Shown piece after piece: positions 55,950 to 64,000 of a stretch of DNA of 64,000 nt (the stretch's first letter is position 1; each line of letters opens with the position of its first letter). This DNA comes from Aegilops tauschii subsp. strangulata (lineage: Eukaryota > Streptophyta > Magnoliopsida > Poales > Poaceae): NCBI RefSeq assembly GCF_002575655.3, contig NC_053037.3:248839135-248903134 (forward strand). The letters are read 5' to 3'. The notes under the pieces were generated by a model, which worked only from the letters and a program-made list of their open reading frames with translations, searched no databases and was not told the origin of the DNA. The position numbers were made by a program, and so were the translations under genes.

Positions 55950-57574
55950 AATGTTATTGTTGATGCATTGTCTCGTCGCTATAGTATGCTTTCACAACTT
56001 GACTTCAAAATATTTGGTTTGGAGACCATCAAAGATCAATATGTGCATGATGCTGATTTTAAAGATGTTTTGCAGAATTGTAAAGAAGGAAGAACCTGGA
56101 ACAAGTTTGTCGTTAATGATGGATTTGTGTTCCGTGCTAACAAGCTATGCATTCCAGCTAGCTCTCTTCGTCTTTTGTTGTTGCAGGAGGCGCATGGAGG
56201 AGGATTAATGGGACACTTTGGCGTGAAGAAGATGGAGGACGTACTTGCTACACATTTCTTTTGGCCAAAGATGAGACGGGATGTTGAGCGTTTTGTTGCT
56301 CGCTGCACTACATGTCAAAAAGCTAAGTCACGAATCAATCCTCATGGTTTATATATGCCTTTGCCTGTACCTCGTGTTCCTTGGGAGGATATATCTAGGG
56401 ACTTTGTTTTAGGTTTAACTCGAACAAAGAAGGGGAGGGATAGCATATTTGTTGTCGTGGATAGAGTCTCAAAAATGGCACACTTTATACCATGTCATAA
56501 AAGCGATGATGCTGTTAATGTTGCTGATTTGTTCTTCCGTGAAATTATTCGTTTGCATGGTGTGCCAAATACTATTGTTTCAGATCGTGATAGTAAATTT
56601 CTTAGCCACTTTTGGAGATGTTTATGGACTAAGTTGGGGACTAAACTGCTTTTTAGTACTACTTGTCACCCCCAAACTGATGGACAAACTGAAGTAGTCA
56701 ATAGAACATTGTGTACTATGCTTAGGGCTGTTTTGAAGAATAATAAGAAAATGTGGGAAGAATGCTTGCCTCATATTGAGTTTGCTTATAATCGTTCATT
56801 GCATTCTACTTCTAAGATGTGCCCTTTTGAAATTGTGTATGGTTTCCTACCTCGTGCACCTATTGATTTGTTGCCTCTTCCATCTTCGGAGAAAGTTAAT
56901 TTTGATGCTAAACAACATGCTGAATTGATCTTAAAAATGCATGGGTTAACTACGGAAAACATTGAGCGTATGAATGCTAAATATAAACTTCCTGGAGATA
57001 AGGTAGAAAACATGTTGTGTTTGCACCTGGAGATCTTGTTTGGTTACATTTGCGTCAGGATAGATTTCCTGATTTGCGCAAATCAAAGCTAATGCCACGT
57101 GCTGATGGTCCTTTTAAGTTGTTAGAGAAAATAAATGATAATGCATATAAACTTGAGTTGCCTGCAGATTTTGGGGTTAGTCCCACTTTTAACATTGCAG
57201 ATTTGAAGCCTTATTTGGGTGAGGGAGATGAGCTTCCGTCGAGGACGACTTCATTTCAAGAAGGGGAGGATGATGAGGACATCAATACCATTGTTACACC
57301 CACAGCCCCTGCTGCTATACATACTGGACCAATTACTAGAGCTCGCGCACGCCAATTAAATTACCAGGTACTGTCGTTTCTTGGTAATGATTCTAATGTT
57401 CATGAGAATATGATGCTGCCTAAATTGGATACATTTGTTTTGCTTACAAATGAAGGGCCTAGCTTTGAGAAGGATGAACATTGGAGCAAGAACAAGCATG
57501 GAGATGATGGCATGCGCATGGGGGACAAGAACGGAGTTACAAGTGATGATTTCAGGACGTTGAAGCCACCATAA
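55950..57574 (+). pseudogene. B integrase with LTR-encoded extension, frameshifted
   Basis: Starts after the TAA with VDALSRR. The zinc module [12 protein letters not shown] and [11 protein letters not shown] and the catalytic core ([34 protein letters not shown]) are present. A one-base deletion near 57002 (GATAAGGTAG for GATAAGGATAG) shifts the frame after YKLPGDK. The remainder, [16 protein letters not shown], the GPF module and the extension into the LTR, is in the frame ending at 57574. Relative to A there are scattered substitutions such as MDF to RDF. Confidence 0.9.
57258..57270 (+). other. B polypurine tract
   Basis: AAGAAGGGGAGGA immediately before the 3' LTR, within coding sequence, identical to A. 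Confidence 0.88.
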
Positions 57575-58187
57575 TGCGTGCATGAAGCCTTGGACGAAAT
57601 ATACAAGATGCTACTTCATAACTTTCGTCCAGAGGCTATTCTAGGTGCTGCGTCACCTTATTATTGGGCCAGGCCCATGTAATTTCGAAATACTTGAGTA
57701 TAGGCTATTTTTAGAGTCCGTATGTGTGGGGAAACAAGAGATAGGGTTGGTTTCGGACCCCTTCCCCAAGGGCCACGAAATTCCCCCCTCTTCCTCCATA
57801 TATACAGCCCTTAGGGCGTCGTTTAGACTTTGGGTTTTGTTTAGATTAAAAGTTCGCCATAGCTGCAACTTCGCGTACTTTGTTTGTGTTCAACGACCAG
57901 ACAAAGGCGTCACAGAACCCCACCTTGATCAATAAAGCTTTCATCTTATATTCGCAATATCCAGATTGCAATCTCAGTTTCTTGCTTGTTCTTTGTTTGC
58001 TCGCAGGAAACAGACCCTCGTGGTCAGGTTGATCGTGCTCCGGCGTGGTCAATAACCTCTCGGAGTTGGTTTAGCGATTGCTAAGGCGCGACGTCATCGC
58101 ACGTTCATAGTCGGATCGTCAAAGTCGACTTCCACCAAAGTGATATCCATCATCTCATCGAAAGACGGGACACCTTTGCCTCTATCA
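57271..58187 (+). repeat. B 3' LTR
   Basis: The LTR is 917 bp. AATAAA at 57931-57936. Followed directly by the GTAAC duplication. Confidence 0.95.
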
Positions 58188-58192
58188 GTAAC

Positions 58193-58511
58193 CTTTTAAC
58201 TTGAGGAAAAAATCCCAAGCTATTTGCAACCAGGCGTATGAGCCGGATCAAAGGGTAGTCATAGCTATGCTAAATGAGCAGGAAGCCCCCGTGTTATTTT
58301 TGTAACAAGGCATGCAAGCCGGATCAAGAGGGTAGTCATAGCTACGCGCAATGAGCAGGAAGCCCCCAAGTGATCTTATGAACTGACAATAAAGAATTAG
58401 ATACTCAGAAATGAAATGACAGAGGCCCTGAATTATCAGGGATGCCGGCTTATTATACTTGATCATAATATATACAGGGATAAAAATATGTACAACACAA
58501 GAGCCGGTGGC
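58193..58511 (-). other. T2 noncoding region after pol
   Basis: Two copies of a block with GCCGGATCAA, GGGTAGTCATAGCTA and GAGCAGGAAGCCCCC (58234 and 58317 area). A related AGGAAGCCCCCAAGTGAT piece lies on the other side of element B near 50209, showing the repeat array was already there when B inserted. Confidence 0.7.
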
Positions 58512-59795
58512 TCAGGTGTAATAAGGCCGAAGATGAGCAATGTTCCACGGTCGGCGGGTCTCCTCCTCAGACTTGTGTGAGTCCTTGTGCTCTCGAATAT
58601 CAATGAGGTAGTATGACCCATTGTTCATATTTTTGCTGACCACAAAGGGCCCTTCCCAAGGTGGGGATAACTTGTACATATCTGTTTGATCCTGGATGAG
58701 CCGAAGCACCAAGTCGCCTTCTTGAAAGGTCCGAGTTTTAACCCGACGGCTATGATAACGATGCAGCTGGTAAATCGCCGAACAAGCCACCGCAAGGTCA
58801 CGCTCCTCATCCAGAAGGTCAAGAGCATCCTGACGTGCTTTTTCATTATCATCTTCAACATAAGCCGCCACACGGGGCGAGTCATGACGGATGTCACTTG
58901 GGAGAACCACCTCTGCTCCGTAAACCATGAAGAAAGGCGTGTAACCCGTAGATCTGTTGGGGGTAGTATTGATACTCCAAAGCACTGAAGGTAACTCCTC
59001 AACCCAACAACCCGGCGTCCTTTGCAAAGGGACCATAAGCCGGGGTTTTATGCCTCTCAAGATTTCTTGATTGGCTCTTTCAGCTTGGCCATTGGACTGG
59101 GAGTGAGCCACTTATGAAACATCAAGACGAATATGCTCTCGTTGACAGAATTCTTTCATAGCACCTTTAGACAGATTAGTGTCATTATCAGTTATAATGC
59201 TGTGAGGATAACCAAAACAGAAAATCAGCTTTTTGATGAATTGAACCGCCGTTGCCGCGTCACACTTGCTGACTAGCTCTGCCTCAACCCACTTTGTAAA
59301 CTTGTCAACCACCACCAAAAGGTGGGTCTTTTTATCCTTGGATCTTTTAAAAGGTCCAACCATATCCAGCCCCCAGACTGCAAACGGCCAAGTAATTAGA
59401 ATCATCCTCAATTCTTGAGCCAGCACATGAGCTCGTCTTAAAAATTTCTGACAACCATCACACTTGCTAACAAGATCCTCTGCATCAGCATGAGCCGTCA
59501 GCCAATAAAACCCATGGCGAAAAGCCTTGGCCACAAGAGACTTAGAGCCGTCATGATGGCCACAATCTCCTTCATGAATCTCTCGCAGAATCTCACGACC
59601 CTCCTCAGGAGAAACACAGCGCTGAAACTCCCCTGTGACACTGCATCGGTGCAACTCACCATTGACAATAGTCATTGACTTAGACCTTCGGGTTATCTGC
59701 CTGGCCGAAGTTTCATCTTCAGGTAACTCGCCCCGGGTCATATAAGCAAAATATGGAACAGTCCAATCAGGAATAGCATGAAGAGCCGCTACCAA
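58512..59795 (-). pseudogene. T2 integrase
   Basis: Zinc module EIHEGDCGHHDGSKSLVAKAF with KCDGCQKF. Core WGLDMVGPFKRS, IITDNDTNLSKGA, then a TAA at 59112-59114 where a serine codon is likely, and SNGQAERANQEILRG. The catalytic D, D and E are visible. The C-terminal domain has LVLRLIQD, LSPPWEGPFVVSKNMNNGSYYL and WNIAHLRPYYT before the final stop at 58512. Reading frame is the same throughout. The integrase would insert element DNA. It is broken by one ochre codon and preceded by a TAG at 59796-59798. Confidence 0.88.
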
Positions 59796-60896
59796 CTACG
59801 CCTCCGGGTCAGGAAGAGCAAGATCCTCCTCCGTAGGCAATTTAACTGAAGGATTATGCAGAATATCAAGGAAAACAATAGGTGATACCGGCTTACGCTG
59901 GGACCCTAGCCGGCTTAACGCATCAGCCGCCTCATCCTTCCTGCGATCAACATGTTCCGCTTGATAGCCTTTGAAATGACCAGCAATAGCATCAACCTCT
60001 CGGCGATAAGCCGCCATGAGTGGATCTTTGGAATCCCAAGTGCCTGAAACTTGCTGAGCCACCAAATCTGAGTCGCCAAATCATCTTACCCAACTTAGAT
60101 TCATCTCTTTAGCCATCCGAAGACCATGGAGCAAGGCCTCATACTCAGCTGCATTGTTAGTACAAGGGAACATCAACCTTAAAACATAGCAAAATTTATC
60201 ACCTCGTGGGGAAGTCAAAATAACTCCAACCCCCAAGCCTTCCAACTGCCTGGATCCATCAAAGTGAATAGTCCAATATGTGCTATCCGGCTTTTCCTCA
60301 GGCATCAGCAACTCGGTTCAGTCATTGATGAAATCCACAAGTGCTTGAGACTTGATAGTTGTTCAAGGCATATACTTCAAACCATGGAGTCCAAGCTCAA
60401 TGGCCCACTTGGCTACCCGAACTGTGGCTTCTTTGTTTTGAATAATATCCCCTAAGGGAGCAAAACTGACCACAGTGATGGGATGGCCGAAGAAATACTG
60501 CTTCAATTTACGACTAGCCATGAACACCCCATAAACCAGCTTCTGCCAATGTGGGTACCTCTGCTTAGATTCAATGAGTACCTCACTGACATAGTAGACC
60601 GGCCTCTGAACCGGGTGTTCCTTGCCTGATTCCTTCCTTTCCACAACAATTGCCACACTGACAGCTCGGCTATTAGCAGCCACATATAACAATAAGGGCT
60701 CCTTATCAATAGGAGCTGCAAGGATTGGCGGCTCAGCCAACTGCTTTTTCAATGCCTCAAACGCCTGATCAGCAGCATCACTCCAGACAAAGTGATCTGT
60801 CTTCTTCATCATCTGGTACAGAGGGATAGCCTTTTCACCCAAAAGGCTTATAAACCGGCTTAAGGCCGCAATACGACCCGCCACACTGGACGTCAT
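59796..60896 (-). pseudogene. T2 RNase H and second RNase H
   Basis: The RT-linked RNase H (60896-60363) has PLLLYVAANSRAVSVAIV, PVYYVSEVL and ASRKLKQYFFGHPI. A TGA at 60363-60365 (likely CGA before) and a TGA at 60318-60320 (likely TGG) follow. The second RNase H has IHFDGSRQLEGLG, NNAAEYEALLHGL, a TGA at 60081-60083, then GDSDLVAQQVSG and AEHVDRRKDEAADAL, retaining the expected acidic residues. A TAG ends the segment at 59796. The dual RNase H matches T1 and the Tat lineage. Confidence 0.86.
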
Positions 60897-61706
60897 TCAT
60901 AAATGCCGGCTTAGCCAAAGAAGTGATAGCCTTGATTTTCTCCGGGTTAGCTTAAATGCCTCTTTCAGAAACCAAAAAACCCAAAAGCTTGCCTGCTGGC
61001 ACATCAAAGACACACTTGGCCGGGTTAAGCATCGCCTTGTAGACCCGGAGATTATCGAAGGTCTCTTTCAAATCATCTATCAAAGTCTCCTTCTTCCTGG
61101 ATTTCACAACAATATCATCCACATAAGCATGAACATTGTGTCCAATCTGGTCGTGGAGGCAATTCTGAACACACTGCTGATAAGTCGCCTTGCACTCTTG
61201 AGCCCAAAAGGCATAGACACATAGCCGAAGGCTCCTAAGGGAGTGATGAAAGTTGTCTTCTCCTGGTCCTTAATTGCCATCTTGATATGATGATAACCAG
61301 AGTAAGCATCCAAAAAACTCAAACGCTCACTACCCACCGTAGCATCGATGATCTGATCAATACGGGAGAGAGCAAAAGGGTTAACCCGACAGGCCTTGTT
61401 AAGGTCTGTGTAATCCACACACATACGCCAAGTGCCATTCTTCTTAAGTAGCAGCACCGTGTTAGCCAACCACTCATGATGAAAAACGTCCACAATAAAC
61501 CCAGCCGCCAAGAGCCGGGCTACTTCTTCACCAATGGCCTTGTGCCTCTCTTCAGTAAAACGACGAAGGAATTGCTTAACCGGTTTAAACTTTGGATCAA
61601 CATTGAGAGTGTGCTCAGCGAGTTCCCTCGGTACACCTAGCATGTCTGAAGGTTTCCATGCAAAGATGTCCCGGTTCTCACGGATGAACTCGATGAGCGC
61701 GCTTTC
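60897..61706 (-). pseudogene. T2 reverse transcriptase, frameshifted
   Basis: Begins ESALIEF directly after the TAG at 61707-61709. It shows VPRELAEHTLNV, ARLLAAGFIVDVFH, NTVLLLKKNGTWRMCVDY, LSFLDAYSGYHHIKM and MPFGLKSA. An indel near 61190 moves the catalytic AYVDDIVVKS (YVDD at 61114-61125) into another frame. That frame carries a TAA at 60952-60954 (normally Glu in ERGIEAN). A second indel near 60900 restores the first frame. Only the polymerase core is affected by the shift, so the copy is inactive. Confidence 0.86.
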
Positions 61707-62504
61707 CTATTTCGGATCCATATTAGCACTGACACTGAACTGCTTGGATGAGTCGCAAGGAACAAAGTCAACCAGCTTAGTGTCATCTGCCGACTTAAAC
61801 TTCAACAAAGGATCATGCTCTGTGGTTGGCTTCTTCAAAGGTGTCATATCTGTCGGGTCAACATTATCTTTGTAAAACTTCAACTCCTTTGTTGCACAAA
61901 CAGACTCAGCATAAGCAGCATCGCCCTCTTCACACTCCAAGGCTATCTTCCTGTTCCCATGCACTGTGATGGTACCCTTATGACCCGGCATCTTAAGCTA
62001 TAGATAAACATAACAAGGTCTTGCCATAAACTTAGCATAAGCCGGCTGCCCAAACAAGGCGTGATAAGGGCTCTTGATCTTGACCACCTCAAAAGTCAAT
62101 GTCTCAGCTCTATAATCATGATCATCACCGAAAGCCACTTCCAAAGCTATCTTGCCCACTAGGTACGCCGAGTTACCAGGCACCACGCCATGAAAAACAG
62201 TAGAAGACGGCTTAAGATCTTTGTTAGTTAAATTCATACAACGGAAAGTATCATAGTAAAGGATATTGATGCTGCTGCCTCCATCCATGAGCACCTTTGT
62301 AAACTTGTACCCTCCAACCTGAGGCGCAACCACCAAAGCCAACTGACCTGGATTGTCAACCCGGGGCGGGTGATCCTCACGGCTCCATACAATAGGATGT
62401 TCAGACCATCGCAAGTAACGAGGGACCGCCGACTCAACCGTGTTCACTACCCTTTTATGAACCTTCTGGTCTCGTTTGCATAAACTTGTGGTGAACACAT
62501 GATA
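61707..62504 (-). pseudogene. T2 aspartic protease and linker
   Basis: VLMDGGSSINILYYDTF is the active site. HALFGQPAYAKFMA is the C-terminal signature. A TAG at 61998-62000 replaces what is probably CAG (CYVYL then LKMPG). The linker 61991-61710 is open and ends at a TAG at 61707-61709. Same frame as gag upstream and RT downstream. Processes the polyprotein in intact relatives. Confidence 0.86.
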
Positions 62505-63484
62505 CTAACCACTATTCAGCTGCTTCGGATTACTCTGATAACCAAACTACTGCTGCTGATTCCCTTGGCCAGATTGCTGACTAAAACCACCTTGACTGCC
62601 TTGGCACTGAAAACCAGAGCTTGAGCCGCCACCTCCAAAGTCAGGTCCATGAGAGCCGGATCCTGAGCCGCCATTCGGGCCATGATTATTCTGGAAGAAA
62701 TTGGAATTTCTATATTCCCTCATGATGAAGCAATCCTTCCACAGATGGCTGGCCGGCTTATCTTGCGTACCGTGCTTCGGACAAGGCTGATTCATCATCG
62801 CCTCAATGAACTTTGGCCCGCCAAACTGGGGCATTGACGCTTTCCCCTTACGACGCTGATTATTATTCTGTGCATTGGTATTAGCCACAAAATCTGAATT
62901 ATTGTCGGCCTTGCGCTTACCGCTATTACCTTCACCTGCCGTATTGTGTTGCCCCTTGGCGTTGTCGTTCTTCTTCCCCTTGCCAACCTTCTCCTCATCA
63001 GACTCAGGGTCCTTAGTACTATTAGAGTCGGCATATTTGACAAGAGCCGCCATGAGCTCCCCCATATCATTACAATGGCGCTTAAGCCGCCCCAGCTTCT
63101 GTTTAAGGGGAAGGAAACGATAGTTCTTCTCCAACATCAGGACCGCTGACCCGGTGTTGATACTATCCGATGAGTGGATGATGGCTGAGATCCGGCGCAC
63201 CCAATTGGTTGTTGACTCGCCCTCACCTTGGACGCAAGAGTTTAAATCGAGAATCGACGTAGGCTGCTTGCACGTGTCTTTAATTTTTTGGATAAAACGT
63301 GTCTTCAACTCAGCCCATGACCTAACGGAGTTAGGGGGCAATCCTTTCAACCAAGTACGAGCCGGTCCATCTAATATCATGGTGAAGTACTTAGCACATG
63401 CAGCATCACTAACATCCAACATCTCCATGGCCATCTCATAGCTCTCAATCCAGGCCTCTCGGGGTTGATCCGTTGTGTAATTAG
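62505..63484 (-). pseudogene. T2 gag, truncated by E
   Basis: Starts at the E junction with ITNYTTDQPREAWIESY. It contains KYFTMILDGPARTWLKGLP and SWAELKTRFIQKI (retrotransposon gag core), a lysine-rich linker, the histidine-cysteine knuckle CPKHGTQDKPASHLWKDC, and a glycine/serine/glutamine-rich tail. TAG codons at 62547-62549 (within a glutamine run) and 62505-62507 separate it from the protease in the same frame. The N-terminus lies beyond E. Confidence 0.86.
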
Positions 63485-64000
63485 TGATGCGGAGCATCCC
63501 ACGATCATCCCCATGGACACCACCTCAACTATCCAAGCTCCAAGTGGACCCATGACAAGAGCTAGGGCTCATGCTATTCAATCCGAGGTGACATCACTCC
63601 TACTTGAGTTTCCCTCCTCTTCAAGTGAGACATGGCTACTGCCTAAGTCCGAGATGCTATGTGTGATCAGGTACAACGCTCAAGACACAAAGCCGAGGGC
63701 TGAAGAAGAAGAGACAGGCGTCAACACTCTGGACAGCCCGGAACTTCCGGCCAGAGCCCGGAACTTCCGGCCCCCGGACCCTCCGGCCGACCCGGAGCTT
63801 CCGGCCTCTGACATCTTCGACCAGCCCGGGCGTGCCAACTCTCTGGTTAGCCCGGAACCCGTCCCGGACCGTCCGGCCCCTGGAACCTCTGGCCAGCCCA
63901 GACCTTCCGGCCCCCGGACACCAACCCAGCTCCACCCGCGCCAACTCTCTGGTTAGGCCGGACCCTCCCCGGAACCTCCGGCGCCTGGACCTTCCGGCCT
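63485..64000 (+). mobile_element. E: start of a chromovirus LTR
   Basis: Likely 5' LTR beginning TGATGCGGAGCATCCC. Its open frame carries a polyprotein C-terminal signature related to A, B and C: SGPMTRARAHAIQSEVTSLL and ETWLLPKSEMLCVIRY. As in those elements the LTR includes the end of pol. It interrupts gag of T2. The exact first base is inferred and the rest lies outside the window. Confidence 0.65.
63735..64000 (+). repeat. CCGGAACTTCCGGC repeat array in E
   Basis: Degenerate tandem repeats of a motif around CCCGGAACTTCCGGCC, itself nearly palindromic, recurring roughly every 15-40 bp to the window end. In frame it encodes proline-rich repeats. Confidence 0.8.

Larger units (their letters stand above)
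50296..58187 (+). mobile_element. B: complete CRM-type chromovirus with defective RT
   Basis: A 7892-bp element with 917-bp LTRs (50296-51212 and 57271-58187), flanked by GTAAC at 50291-50295 and 58188-58192. I count 11 LTR differences (about 1.2 percent). Inserted in the 3' region of T2. Gag-pol is broken by two TAG, one TAA and one frameshift, and the RT catalytic box and gag knuckle are mutated. Confidence 0.94.
47124..63484 (-). mobile_element. T2: Tat-lineage retrotransposon, split by B and cut by E
   Basis: Minus-strand element inserted in gag of D. Visible from right to left: gag, protease, RT, RNase H, second RNase H, integrase, a repeat-rich 3' region holding an antisense gene remnant, and the 3' LTR at 47124-47641. 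B is inserted at 50295 with a GTAAC duplication. E truncates the view of gag at about 63484, so the 5' LTR is outside. Many stops and two frameshifts make it dead. Confidence 0.85.

Overview
The window is plant nuclear DNA from a large, repeat-rich grass genome. It is most likely from a Triticeae species (wheat, Aegilops or barley). The basis is the set of nested Ty3/gypsy LTR retrotransposons with grass-type proteins, a Triticeae-type CACTA end, and Stowaway MITEs. I see no conserved single-copy host gene, rRNA gene, tRNA gene or CRISPR array.

Layout. (1) 1-6731, minus: T1, a Tat-lineage element running off the left edge. It is inserted in the 3' noncoding part of S (6732-10829, minus), an Athila/Sabrina-like gag-protease element without reverse transcriptase. 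(2) 10830-24515: a low-density region with short Helitron-like elements, two Stowaway MITEs, another MITE, microsatellite clusters, a decayed reading frame at 12201-12818, and the right end of a CACTA transposon carrying a five-exon gene (18489-22960) whose exons all stay in phase. (3) 24516-34376: an unclassified repeat split by A (25733-33556, plus), a very young CRM-type chromovirus with target duplication GTTGA. (4) 34377-47123, minus: D, an old chromovirus. It is split by C (36248-44044, minus, CRM-type, duplication ACACA) and by T2. (5) 47124-63484, minus: T2, a second Tat element with a 3' LTR, an antisense spliced gene remnant and a decayed gag-pol. It is split by B (50296-58187, plus, CRM-type, duplication GTAAC). 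(6) 63485-64000: the start of another plus-strand chromovirus LTR, E, inserted in T2 gag.

Relative age. LTR pairs compared by eye differ at 1 site in 919 bp (A), 11 in 917 (B) and about 33 in 917 (C), so C inserted before B and B before A. In A, B and C the polyprotein runs about 100 codons into the 3' LTR and the polypurine tract lies inside coding sequence. Three CRM-type copies plus the related D in about 33 kb suggest centromeric or pericentromeric origin.

How the parts work together. Each element encodes, or once encoded, its own gag, protease, reverse transcriptase, RNase H and integrase. Nearly all are broken. Premature stops are mostly TAG, and two in B are demonstrably CAG to TAG when compared with its sister copies. 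The strongest leads are the in-phase five-exon gene, the antisense gene in T2, the amber-only stops in T1 with one amber site shared with T2, and element A, which is young by LTR divergence yet carries two frameshifts.
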